From Scolanthus callimorphus (lineage: Eukaryota; Cnidaria; Anthozoa; Actiniaria; Edwardsiidae): 64,000 nt of DNA. Positions 1 to 10,267 of the stretch are shown one piece after another. The notes under the pieces were generated by a model. That model was not told the origin of the DNA and searched no databases. It saw only the letters and a list, made by a program, of their open reading frames with translations. Position numbers and translations under genes: made by a program. The stretch lies in NCBI GenBank assembly GCA_033964015.1, contig JAWWUD010000057.1, positions 186,001 to 250,000 on the forward strand. Reading direction: 5' to 3'. Positions within the stretch are counted from its first letter, which is position 1. Each line of letters opens with the position of its first letter.

Positions 1-262
1 ATTCAGTCTCTACATTCTATAGGATTATTCAAAGCTTCAGGAGGCTAGATTCCGCTAAGAAAATAGCACGAAAAAAGCGATATCGCCTTTTTGAGTGCTA
101 TTTTCGGCGGAATCTACCGACTGAACGCTTTGAATATACTTGAATCCTATGATATCTCGTCCTCAATTTACACAAAAAAGAGATATCATAGGATTCTACA
201 ATATACTGGTTGGAATTGCGGGAGTCCGTCGTTACAATTAGAGAGCATGGACCACATCTTAC
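1..262. repeat. intronic inverted repeats in the metalloproteinase gene
   Basis: This lies downstream of the last visible metalloproteinase exon. Two imperfect hairpins are visible: GATTCCGC...AAAATAGCAC near 50-70 pairs with GTGCTATTTTCGGCGGAATC near 95-115, and TCCTATGATATCTC near 145-160 pairs with GAGATATCATAGGA near 180-195. A related ATGATATCTC-type sequence with GAGGACGAGATATCAT recurs near 54095-54140, so this is probably a dispersed MITE. No coding exon is seen here. Confidence 0.5.
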
Positions 263-3200
263 CATACAAAGATCGTATTCCTGCGATGTCATCTTGATGC
301 AGTCTCATGTTTGGTTTATAGCCAGTATAGTAAGGGTACATTATAGCACCACGGACGCTACTGTGTTTGAGGCCCAGCGAGTGGCCAAATTCATGCGTAG
401 CCACCCATTCCAAGTTCGTGCCACTTTGTTTCCCGTCCGTGTATGTCTCCTCCTCGTCAAAATGAGCCCGCCCATCCGATGGGAAGTACGCATGCGCAAG
501 GACGCCACCACGCCCGTCAAACCGGCTGCCGCAATTCCCTTCAGCGGAGGTCCCACCGTGAGCGCGAACCCCAAAACTGAGCGCACAATGGAGAGAAAAG
601 AGTTAACGATCAGATTATGGGGTAAACGGTTGGGCGATTTCTAACATACAACAAACTATTCAATCCCATTATTTCGTAATCCAAACAATTTTCAAGAGGA
701 CAAAGGAGCCTACAATACAAGACACGGATACCGAGTCACTGGAAACAAAACAAAACGAACGATACCTTATTTTGATGTCGGCTCCCCTGGGACTACGCAC
801 TGCCCGGAAACTAAGGGAAGACACATCTGCCCAGTACTGTAAGGCCTTCTTGAATATTCGGTTTTGTTGGCTCACACTCAAGTCTTTTCCATGCTGGACG
901 TAATAGGTCAAGCTCTTTTTCCTCCACGATCCACTCGTAGCATACCTACAGAGTTCAAATTGGAAACACCATAATGTGGAAATGAAGATGCTGATGGCGA
1001 CCTTATAACACCAGGTTTTCGCGTTAGATACTAGTCAGAAATCGTCGTACACCTTTTCAGAAAAGGTTGCACCGTCACAACTGTGTGTTGTAGCCCGCGG
1101 TGCGTCATGGGAGATACTACAGAGAAGAACGAAATTCCCGTGTTACCCAGTACAGAATGTCTTGCGAGCGATGTACTGTATAATAATTTGACATTGTTCT
1201 AGAATACATCGGTGACGAGTATGGCTATTTGTTATATGACAACGATAGTACGCGCGCTCTGATTGGCTAATTAGCGGGCAGAAATTCCCGATATTTTACA
1301 AAACGAGCGCGCGTGGCTCTGTCCCCCCCCCCCCCCCCCCGGGGACTCCCATATTTTTGGGGCGGGGGTGCTTGTCGTACCTTTTAGGGTTTAAAGTCAG
1401 TCCTCTGGTACCTTTTAGGGGTAAAAGTCGATAACATGCATTTTTGTACGTGCATTTTTGCAACAGCCTGAATTTCAGACGTATTTTCTCTCGTAAAAAA
1501 ATACAAGAGACTAATTTACGAGAGAAAATACGTATATATAACTTGTTGGTACCTTTTAGGGGTCAAAATCAACTAAGCGACGCCATGTCAAAGTTCAGGA
1601 CGAGCACCCCCGCCCCAAAAATAAGGGAGTCCCCCCCCCCCCCGGGCTCTGTCAGAGTTTTCATTCAAGCGAAGCAAACCTCAAACAGAGAAAGATCGTG
1701 GTTGAACATTTCTTGTTTCTCTGCTGAAGATGTACCGAACTGTAAAACCTGTATAAACGTAACTACCATCTGGATTGAGTGGAAATTGAAACGATGGGTC
1801 TACTACAAGGAAACATTTGGGTTCTTTCAGAGAATTTCTCTAGGCAGACTAGTTCTGTTTTGGTGTGGAGGATTCATTGCAGAATAACAGATTAAAGCTT
1901 ACATGAATGACTTTAACAGAAAAAGGGGCAACTAACAGCGGATGCAAGCGAAGATTTTGACTCGAGAATGAACATAAATCACAGATACAAAAGTAACAAC
2001 AACCACTTCCTGTGAAAATACTGTCGCCTGGCTTATCGGTTATTTCCAGATTGAGAAGTTGTGTATTAACATTTTGAAATCCTCAAAGGATTCTCTGGAT
2101 GAATAGTCTTTTAAACTCTATCGGTGGAAACTTTAGTCGTCGATGGAAAGCATATGATCGCAAATACGGTAAGAAAACTTCAACTTAATTGCAAGCTGCA
2201 TCAAAACATCAAAACATTCTGCTTGTTATTGTTCTGCACTTCCTTTTCTCTTGTATCGTTTTCCGGCTAAAATATATTCACTTTTCAGATGCAACCTTTT
2301 CTGAAATAGGTGTATATATATATATAAAAAACAAGAAACATCTAAAGGTTTTAGAAAATGCAAACAGAATTTGAATATCGATAATATTATTCTGGCACAT
2401 GATTTTTGCCCACCAAAAGCCTGAAATTAGTCGATCCCCAATTGCCTCTTGACCACTTACCGTCTTATTCGACCATCCTCGTCCGCATCAGGTATTCCAC
2501 ATCTTGGTTTCTTCATTTGCCTCAAGGTAGGCCCATCAAGTTTACCAGTGACAGGAATGCCAGCAAATCGCTGGAAGTTCTCAATGGCGGATTTGACATT
2601 ATGGTTACCAGATCGACTTGGCGAGATATAATGGTATTGCCTCAAATAGTTCTAAAAGGTACAACGAGCAGCAACGTTAAATGCGTCCATTTAAAAAGAT
2701 TATAAAGAGATTTCGATAAATCCAGCTATCGAGGAAGCACTGGATTTCATCCCTACACGTACCTCTTCTGCGTTCCTTAGGCTAGCTTAAACGTCCATCA
2801 CCAACCGAGAGCCTTTGCGGACTCTTAGCCAATCAGGGCACACGAAACACAATGGATCAATTTGAAACAAAAAGAACACGGGACGCCAAAGGCTCCCGGT
2901 TGGTGATGGGCCTTTAAATCATCGAACCTAATTCCTGCCGCACCGAATGTCAATTACCCACTGATTAGTTAGTTAGAGCTATTGTCTCAGGCTCATTTGC
3001 ATTAGGAATGGCCGACGCCGCAATACTGCCAAGCTAAATGACAATTTTGAAACCAGTTTTCGTACTTTTTGAAATCATAGCGACAGAATTAAGTTCGGCG
3101 TTCAAACATAGCATAATATAGGCCTCAGAGCTATAGGTTCCTTTCCTCAACTGCAACTTAAAAGGAATGAATTGAAGAAGGCTAGATGGGGTGGATAGTT

Positions 3201-3457
3201 CTTGGAAAAATCATAAGTGCCTATATTGTACGTTCCATAATTTATGTTACATTCGACTAAAGCATTAATGTTAATAATTTTCAGAAACAATTTCAAACAA
3301 TTTTCTCAGTCAAATGTAAAGGAAGTATTTAAAGGTCCTCCTAAGGAAAATACTGTATACGTGAGTTTCATGATATGGAACTTACCAATGCGTCAATCTC
3401 CTCGTTAGCAAGGGTTAGCGCCGTAAGAGCGAGGCACAGTGCTACCAGCTTCAGCAT
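263..3457 (-). CDS. matrix metalloproteinase, 5' part (runs off left edge)
   Basis: A secreted zinc endopeptidase of the matrixin family, which cleaves extracellular-matrix proteins. Four exons join in phase: 3386-3457, 2461-2651, 766-945 and 263-576, all with GT-AG borders. Exon 1 encodes a 17-18 residue hydrophobic signal peptide. Exon 2 carries the propeptide, with a peptidoglycan-binding-like helix region and the cysteine switch PRCGIPD (Cys about residue 75). RIRR at residues 85-88 looks like a furin site and spans the exon 2/3 junction. Exon 4 has [11 protein letters not shown] and the zinc site [11 protein letters not shown] (His 209, 213, 219; Glu 210), followed by the Met-turn IMYP. 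A GTAAGA donor at 261-262 shows the gene continues, so hinge and hemopexin repeats, if any, lie to the left of the window. The class (furin-activated secreted or membrane type) cannot be settled from this part. Confidence 0.93.
946..2460. other. intron 2 of the metalloproteinase gene
   Basis: Noncoding stretch between metalloproteinase exons 2 and 3. It holds the poly(C)-bounded element at 1324-1644 and otherwise AT-rich sequence. Open frames here lack splice-site support or family resemblance. Confidence 0.7.
1324..1644. mobile_element. MITE with poly(C)/poly(G) ends and 9-bp target duplication
   Basis: The ends are inverted: after a C run, the left end reads GGGGACTCCC then TTTTTGGGGCGGGGGTGCT, and the right end is its reverse complement before a C run. 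The 9-mer GGCTCTGTC sits immediately outside both ends (1315-1323 and 1645-1653), which is a perfect target-site duplication. Internally, GTACCTTTTAGGG recurs three times and a short hairpin surrounds 1480-1530. There is no coding capacity. Confidence 0.7.
2788..2917. mobile_element. MITE family A, copy 1 (about 130 bp)
   Basis: Terminal inverted repeats are built on CCATCACCAACCGAGAGCC at the left and GGCTCCCGGTTGGTGATGG at the right. Two further copies lie at 20977-21099 and 37662-37788 in the opposite internal orientation, sharing CATTGTTTTCGGGTGCTCTG-like cores. The copies are short, noncoding and palindromic at the ends, so they are non-autonomous DNA transposons. The superfamily is not determined. 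Confidence 0.75.
2918..3385. other. intron 1 of the metalloproteinase gene
   Basis: Most of the intron between exon 1 and exon 2; the rest, to 2652, holds MITE family A copy 1. It is AT-rich with no further coding exon or structured element that I can support. Confidence 0.6.
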
Positions 3458-3497
3458 CTTGATGTGCTCTTGTGATCCAGTGTAATTTGGGGGATTG

Positions 3498-3504
3498 TTA
3501 TATA
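3498..3504 (-). promoter_or_regulatory. TATA-like box of the metalloproteinase gene
   Basis: TATATAA on the minus strand, 41 bp upstream of the signal-peptide ATG at 3457. If it acts as a TATA box, transcription would start around 3470 and leave a leader of only about 12-15 nt. The position is suggestive only; no transcript evidence is available. Confidence 0.35.
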
Positions 3505-4345
3505 GGTGAGACACATTCCTGTATCAATACTGCTGTCTTTGTCTGTTTATACACGGCTAACGAAGAAGATATTATTCGGCACAGGGGAGTTTGTTCAAGA
3601 CCAAAGCTGTGCAACTATTCACACACACGATTGTGTGTGGAAAACAAATATTAGGCGATGACCTGTTAAAGTTTTCCTTCTAAGTGATTTTTGACTATGT
3701 TGTCGAACACGGGCTCGTAAGCCCTTTATGAGAACGTTTAGGACAAAAGCTGTCGGCAACCCGAGGACGTTTTGAAGTTGATCACGAAATATATAGCGGA
3801 GGGAAGTTGAAGAAACAGTAAATTGACGACTCGAATCACATGTAAACTCAGCGCAGAAATATCGTTAAACTGAGCTCGAACGTTGACGTGATTTGGGTGA
3901 TGTGTTGCATTCTACTCGAATGTGATGCGTCGTAAACTGGACCAGTTGTATTTACACTCAGACTCCAATAGCGCAAACTTCAACGCCTGTGTTAACAGTG
4001 AACACGGCTGCTGCTGACTTAGCTGAAGATAGTGGGTTGTGGATTATATGAGGGACTTTTGGGAGATCATATCTATGTTTATAACACTAAACTGGTACCA
4101 GAGCTATAATTTTTATATCGCTGATAAACGTTGCTACAATAACATTATCGGCCACAAATAAAAAACACCCTATCAGGAGTATCAAATATTTTATGCTTCA
4201 TTAATAAGCAATTTTATAATACAATGGTATTGTTTCTTTGTATCATTATACATCATATTTATGGCTTATATTATAAAAATAGATACATATTTCTTTCGTA
4301 AACTTCATGCGCTTAATATATACTCTATATCACAAGGTCCATTTA
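3505..4345. other. intergenic, no gene recognised
   Basis: Region upstream of the metalloproteinase and left of the inverted-repeat element. It is AT-rich. I see no exon, RNA gene or repeat that I can name. Confidence 0.5.
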
Positions 4346-4802
4346 CAGCGCGAGAAGCCCAAGTATGGCCACCCGATAATTAATTCGCATACTTTCGCCC
4401 GCGTTAGCCAATCACAGGCGGGGGTTATTACAAGTGAGCCGGGCTCAAACCGCAAAACTGCTCGAGTCACGATGAGTGTTCAAGCCATGAAATACAGCGG
4501 AACTTCCGAGATTTTCTCTTTGTGCTTAGCGGTTAAAAGTTATCTAAGCTGAAAAAAATATAAAATGTCCGTTTTCTAGCGGGTCAAGCACTTGAAAGAC
4601 AGAGAAAAGCCGTCGACTGAGTTTGTCTCTCCGCTAAGTCGGAGGTCAAATCATTCGCCCGCATTTCCCATTTATGCTCGGCACTAAACCTGCATCGATA
4701 ATAATTTATATATTTAGAAATGAGCTTAGAATCATACAAATAATAATGTTCAAATAGCAATTTCCTTTCAGATCCTGGGATGATAAATAAACTCAACATT
4801 GC
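4346..4802 (+). repeat. left long terminal inverted repeat
   Basis: Matches the reverse complement of 11396-12118 along its length, from CAGCGCGAGAAG at the outer end to CTCAACATTGC at the inner end. It carries CCAATCACAGGCGGGGGTTA and CCGACTGAGT-type blocks shared with the other arm. It is not palindromic in itself, so it is unlike the MITEs around it. Confidence 0.8.
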
Positions 4803-5823
4803 TATCTAAACTTGCAAGAACCCGCCGACTGAGTTGTCTCTCCGCTTTTCAGATGTCAAATTTCTTTGCCTACATATATTCCACATTTATGCTCTGCACT
4901 AAACCACTTGCATCGAAAAAAAGATAAATTGAGCAGTTTTCTCTTTGTAAACTCTTTGACCTTACCCGGATATCTCGAATATTTCAATGTCACGCACACA
5001 CGAATCGACTGTAGATGGCGTGATTGTTTATACGAGGTCTAAGTGATCGCATCGTAGTTTAAATTTCTATAACGGTTTAAAGCACTCTCCAAGTCATTGT
5101 GCCTCGTAAAACGAATTCTAAACTAGAAGTTTCTAATAGAAAGTGAAGTGCTGTGAGCTGGTAAGACCTTTAAACAGTGTTTTCAGCTGTAACTGAAATC
5201 ATTTACATTTTCCAGAAATAGTAATCAAGAAAATATTTCGTTTTAAATTTGTAGAAATCATGCATAACCTCTATAACCCTATTTCTTCAAATAAAAGAAG
5301 CGAACCCCTCACATTTTTTTTTACTTCATTTGTCACTCAGTTAACAATTTGTATTCAAGATGCAAGTACTTTTTGCTTTCCAATCTGTTACCTTGCCATT
5401 TATTCTGAATGTTATTTAAACTTTGATGGGTGCCTATATTATGGTCAGAGACTGAAAATGCTTGACTTTATTCTGTTAAGTTATGAATTTATAATTCATA
5501 ACTTATTCCTCTTCATAGGTGGCAGGTATAGGTGGCAGACAAGTGGGGCCGGGGGGCAGAAACCCCCCAGATTTAAAAGTGGGGGGGGGGGGGGGAGTTG
5601 GGACAACCCCCCAACTTTTGGACATGCTCCGTATCCCCTGCTCTTAAACTGGAACCTCATTTTTAAATATATTTTATTATTGGACTGCAAGGTCAGTTTA
5701 CCATATGTATGCACCTTCACTTTAAAAGCAGCATTACACTTCATAGCCTAAAACCAGTTGTAAGCCGCTTTTGTGTGTGTAGTTGGATAAGCTTCTGTTA
5801 GTAAGACTGTGCATACAGAAAGG

Positions 5824-5962
5824 ATATTACATGGTGGTGTAAAGATATGAGTTTTATTTTCGAGTGGCAAGAAGAATATTTTACGGATGAGCACAGCGAA
5901 TGAGTAAAAATGTTTTTGACACAAGAAAATAAAACTCATATCTTCAAGCCACCATGTAATTT
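5824..5962. mobile_element. MITE, ATTACATGGTGG ends
   Basis: About 140 bp with inverted arms: ATTACATGGTGG plus AAGATATGAGTTTTATTTT at the left and the complement at the right. A similar GGATATTACATGG start occurs near 59460. Noncoding. Confidence 0.65.
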
Positions 5963-6201
5963 TCTTTTTATTATATAGACAAAGCAGAAAAAAATATTCC
6001 AAATTGATTTCCAAGCACTTTTGTTTGGACCGATATCCTCAGTAGTGAGGATATTGACACTCAGGTCCCGGATGTAGCTTCGTATGAGATCTACAAGTGG
6101 CGTATTTCCCAGTAAAACACTCGTGTCTATATAATAAAGTACAATACCGGTAAGTCAAATTAAAGAAAAAATGTAAGGCTTGTACTACAACATTTGTATA
6201 G

Positions 6202-6495
6202 GTAATGGTACAACTTTCAGTTCAATTGGGATTAATCATCATGTTTTTTTTTATTTCTGGGCATCATTTGGCAAAGCTTTTCATTTAAAGGGTGACTGGG
6301 TCATGTAATCTCTAAGTTCAAAAGGCGTACTGCAGTATTGCAGGGGTGAGTTTTTCAAAATTGCATCATAGTTAGTGGAGGAGACTGCCTATAATAATTT
6401 GCAACAAGCCGCTAGGCGAGTGCAATTTGAGCTTTTTGAAAAATTCAAGAGTGTAATTTAAATCCCAAATTGAATGAGAATAGTTGTACCATTAC
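6202..6495. mobile_element. MITE, GTAATGGTACAACT ends
   Basis: Inverted ends: GTAATGGTACAACTTTCAG plus TTCAATTGGGAT at the left, and ATCCCAAATTGAA plus GTTGTACCATTAC at the right, 294 bp apart. The inner part resembles 37870-37960 (GGGCATCATTTGG then AAAGGGTGACTGGGTCA-like blocks). Noncoding. Confidence 0.65.
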
Positions 6496-6729
6496 TCCTT
6501 ATAAATAATAATTATTGATGAAAAATTGTCAGAGAAGACCGAACACAGGCCAAACAAAGAACCAACCAACTCGACAAGAATTTCATTATAATACAATTTA
6601 AGCAGGATGTGCAATTACTAATTCTGTTTTGACAACCATCAACTTTATTTCAAGATCGAAGGTAAAATTACATACAGTTTTAAAAAGGTGAACAGAACTA
6701 TTGTAGGTAAACTTTAACAGAAAACATAC

Positions 6730-6834
6730 CTGAAGTCTTGTGTAAACTTTCTTGAAACTGCCAAACAACCAAGCAATTTGCCCCTGGCATTTTGCATTAG
6801 TTTCCACTATTTTAATCATCGCTGCCTTATCCTG
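6730..6834 (-). CDS. possible isolated coding exon (35 codons)
   Basis: A 105-nt segment open in phase 0 at both ends, bounded by an acceptor (AATCCAG) and a good donor (CAG followed by GTATGTT). It would encode a basic peptide beginning QDKAAMIKIVETNAKC. A strong donor (CTAG followed by GTAAGTT) on the same strand near 7372 could close an upstream noncoding first exon. I do not recognise the product and found no downstream exon. It could be chance. Confidence 0.25.
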
Positions 6835-7525
6835 CTGGATTTATTCACAGTCGAATTCATAGTAGTAACATTGTCATGGTTGTTATTTCCATTGTATTAT
6901 GAAATCTTCCGTGTTTTTATCTCATACAGTCATGTGGAGTGCAATTCAGTAGACTGTTAGTACAATTGTCACAACCATTGTATGGAGTTTCCAGAGTTTC
7001 CACAGATCTCTAAATTATTTTTAAGTCTGAGCATGTTCAGAGGTTGGTCATGTTATTATAAATTGAGACAATCCAGTATTAATTCTGCTACAATGACTGT
7101 ATCAGGAATCTGTATCTAGGACAGCTAACATCTCTGCTTGTAAAAAAAAAAACCTTGTAATCACAACCTTCCTGCATAATATGCTTGTCTTGCTTGGCAT
7201 TCATTATGAAAAGGGTCAGTCCTATGGAAAGAAAGCCAAATGTGCTTTGGTTGCCGTGGAATCTACAATCGTTCGAAACACAGCAAAAACTCTGGGACAA
7301 AAGGTCATTTCGGTATAGAAATAATAACGGGGGTTTAAAAACTGCAAGTGAAAGAAACAAGGAACTTACCTAGAAACGAAAGTCTGCTCTCAGGCGTTGG
7401 AGAGTACGGTTTTTAGGACGAAGAACCAGAGTTTTAACCACCATCTTGAAAATGTGACGACACAAATTCCAAAGGAGTCCCGATTCATGTTCGCTACTTG
7501 CACCATAACGAGGCGATCCCTTGTT

Positions 7526-7577
7526 GATATCGATTGGATATCGATTGTCCTGCTGATATCGATTGGATATCGATTGA
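7526..7577. repeat. short tandem repeat GATATCGATTG
   Basis: GATATCGATTG occurs four times in two pairs separated by TCCTGCT. It lies about 250 bp upstream of the transposase start. No function is claimed. Confidence 0.6.
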
Positions 7578-7829
7578 CCAGACAGACACCCAGCCAGACG
7601 AAAAATCTCGGATGCTTCACGGCATATCATCTTGCGACTGTCCCAGAACGCTCTGCGCGCGTAATCCAAAATGGCGTCCAGCTATCGAAAAATGCACTAC
7701 ACACCGAAAATTAATGGCTCCCAGCTATCGAAAAGTGCATTGAACGTCGGAATTAGTTTCGCTGTTCGCTCGCTGCGCTCGCTCACAGCAAAAAGAAAAT
7801 ACTAACGTGCAAAACAAAAGGCAAAGCAA

Positions 7830-9105
7830 ATGGCGAGATTTCCACTCCCAGGTAAGTAATTATGAATACGAAAGTCGATTTAGACTAAAAGTTTAGTTCG
7901 ATCAACTGAGATAATCGAGATTTTCGAGGTGTCTTTATGCATTATACCGGTAACCGGAATACACTAAAACATTTGAAATATTTCGAGTCGTTTATTGTCT
8001 GTACACAAATGTCATGATAATCGTGAGCAACCCTTACAATTATATCCATTTTATCGCAGGAGATCTTCTTCTACGTCTAAATCAAAGCGGTGGAATATAT
8101 GACCACGGTCGCAAGCACACCCAGATGATCCGAGAGAGGGTCTTAGATCTCCATCACGATCACTTTTCTGCAAGGGCAATAGCTCATGAAATGCGTCTGA
8201 GCAAGTCATTTGTTTGTAATGTTGTACACCGCTACGATGTTGAAAATACATCCTACCCCAAATTTAAGGCTTCAGGGGGAGGGCCCCCTTCGAAAATCGA
8301 CGACAATGTGTTAGAGTACGTTGAGGTGCTGAAGCTACAGAAGCCATCAATTTATGCCAATGAGCTGAGAAATCGACTTCTGTTAGATGGCGTTTTGGCC
8401 AGGGCGGATCTACCATCCTATCGGCAGATAAACGCAAGATTGGCTAGCGATCTTATGATGACCAAGAAGAAGCTAACCGTCAACCCACTTGAGGCAACAA
8501 CCCCCGAAGTAGTAACATTAGCAAATGAGTATCTGCACAAGATCACCCAGTTTCATCCAAGTCAAATACATTTTTTTGACGAGAGCAGTGTCATCAAGAC
8601 AACGTGCAATAGGCTCTACGGTAATTCTCAGATCGGGACCAGAGCAGTAGAAGTTCAGCGATACGCATCTAATGCTAACTACACCGTGAATCTTATGGTA
8701 TCTCTCCAGGGCGTTGGCCACTCAAATATACTCGATGGGCCGTCTAACGGGCTTCATATGCTCAATTTTTTTGAGGAAGCTCTAGAGATTCAGAATCCCG
8801 ACGGTTCTGTGGTTCTAGAGAGAGGGGACGCTGTAGTCATGGACAACTGCGGTTTCCACCACGGACACTTTGTGGAACCTGTACTAAGAGGGATGCTGAC
8901 CGACTATGGCGTAGAACTGATCTTCCAGCCGCCTTATTCTCCGCATCTCAACCCTTGCGAGCAAGGGTTTAACCAGATGAAAGCCTTTCTGAGGCGAGAA
9001 CAACGACTTGCCATGGAGGAAACGAAGATAGCCATTGACATGGGAGTGCAACAGCTGACCACCGATAACTGCGTAAATTACTTTAGGGCTTGTGGATCTG
9101 TTTAG
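7830..9105 (+). CDS. paired-domain DDE transposase (IS630/Tc1-like), two exons
   Basis: Exon 1 is 7830-7851 (ATG GCG AGA..., closed by the strong donor CAG/GTAAGT). The acceptor TTTTATCGCAG leads to exon 2, 8060-9105. The join is in frame and gives 355 residues. Residues about 14-140 follow a Pax paired domain in order: NQSGG hairpin with GR, a first helix-turn-helix (IAHEMRLSKSFVCNVVHRY), a glycine-rich linker, and a second helix-turn-helix (LQKPSIYANELRNRLLLDGV). The catalytic core follows: HFFDESS (Asp 181), VVMDNCGFHHG (Asp 269) and SPHLNPCEQGF (Glu 308), with 38 residues between the last two. All three acidic residues are present with no internal stop, so it may be active or domesticated. 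A start without the intron at 8014 would lose the MARFPLP leader and is less likely. Confidence 0.88.
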
Positions 9106-9421
9106 CAAATAAGTGCGAGGGCTATATTAGCAAGTAAAGGGGAAAGGGCGGGGCCAGACGCAGGAAATGACTCAAAATCAAATCAAGTTTATCCTTTTGT
9201 ATACCGCAAATATCCATTTCAGTTGTGGGCTTTATAGTCCATCAATTTCAAGTTAGATATAGTATAGGCTTGTTGATCGATCAAGCTAGAAACACGGCAA
9301 ATGACGAAGTGACACATAAACTCATGAAGGAAAATTCGATCTAGGGGGTGGGTTGTGGGTTTGCACCCCCCCCCTCCCCCCCTATGAGAGTGGTAGATTT
9401 TAGTTATTTAAACTCAGCACG

Positions 9422-9749
9422 GGGGTGCTTACCATTGGTCACGAAAAACCGGTAATTTCGGTTGGGATTCCAATGGTACAGTCGATGTTTCGGTCATTCC
9501 GGTTGGTACGAGAGGTTCAGCTTCAGAGGTTGTCTCGCCATTCCAGTTGGAACGAACCGATCGGAATGGTTTGTACCATTGGTACTCCATCCGGTTTTAT
9601 GACCAAATAAGGTAGCCGATCCGAACCGAAATGCGAATAAGCGAATGGTAAGCGCCATTCCACTCGGTATTTCATCCCAACCGGAATATTTTGTACCATT
9701 GGACGCTGATCAAACCAACCGGTTTTCCTTGACCAATGGTAAGCACCCC
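9422..9749. mobile_element. MITE, GGGGTGCTTACCATTGG ends
   Basis: Inverted termini GGGGTGCTTACCATTGGTCA and its complement, 328 bp apart. The interior is rich in ACCATTGG and CCGGT motifs in both orientations. It lies just downstream of the transposase gene, inside the large inverted-repeat element. Noncoding. Confidence 0.7.
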
Positions 9750-9778
9750 GGATCATAACCAGTCCGAATTAGTGTTGC

Positions 9779-9780
<2 letters not shown>

Positions 9781-9809
<29 letters not shown>
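9781..9809. repeat. poly(C) tract, 29 nt
   Basis: Uninterrupted run of 29 cytosines. It is one of several long C/G homopolymers in the window and is likely to vary in length and to be error-prone in assembly. Confidence 0.95.
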
Positions 9810-10267
9810 TTCACCCTTTGAAAGAAATCCTGAATCCACCAATGAGGCGAGAGCAGTTTACGCTGCGCCACTCATTGCTCTTCCAATTTTTTGCCTTATA
9901 GAGTGCTCGTGTGAATTTTTAGCCACATCATGCTTACACAGAAAATTACCTCAGCCATAAGGCTAGGGGAATATCTAGTACACACCATTAGAGGAAAAGC
10001 ATCCAATAAAACACACCCTTAACCATCTTGTCCCCATGTGACTACTTTTGGTATTATGCATTGTTTACAATTCCCGTAGGAAAATAATCTAATGCACGCT
10101 TTTCGTTGAAAAATATTTTTCTCACAATGTACCCCTCCCAATTGTTGGGCCGCACCCATATGAACATACTCTCTTTCGTCACGAGTCAGATAACCAATGA
10201 GCTTGCATTTTTCCCTGGTGACTTGTTTACGTTTTAGCGGGAAATCTACACAACACGTTCGAGACGA

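Noticed and set aside
1444..1887. Plus-strand frame of 147 codons
   Set aside because: It runs through the right half of the poly(C) MITE into metalloproteinase intron and has no family resemblance.
8014..8059. Start of the transposase at an in-frame ATG at 8014
   Set aside because: The segment ends in a clear acceptor (TTTTATCGCAG), and an upstream exon with ATG and a perfect donor joins in frame, so these bases are more likely intron.
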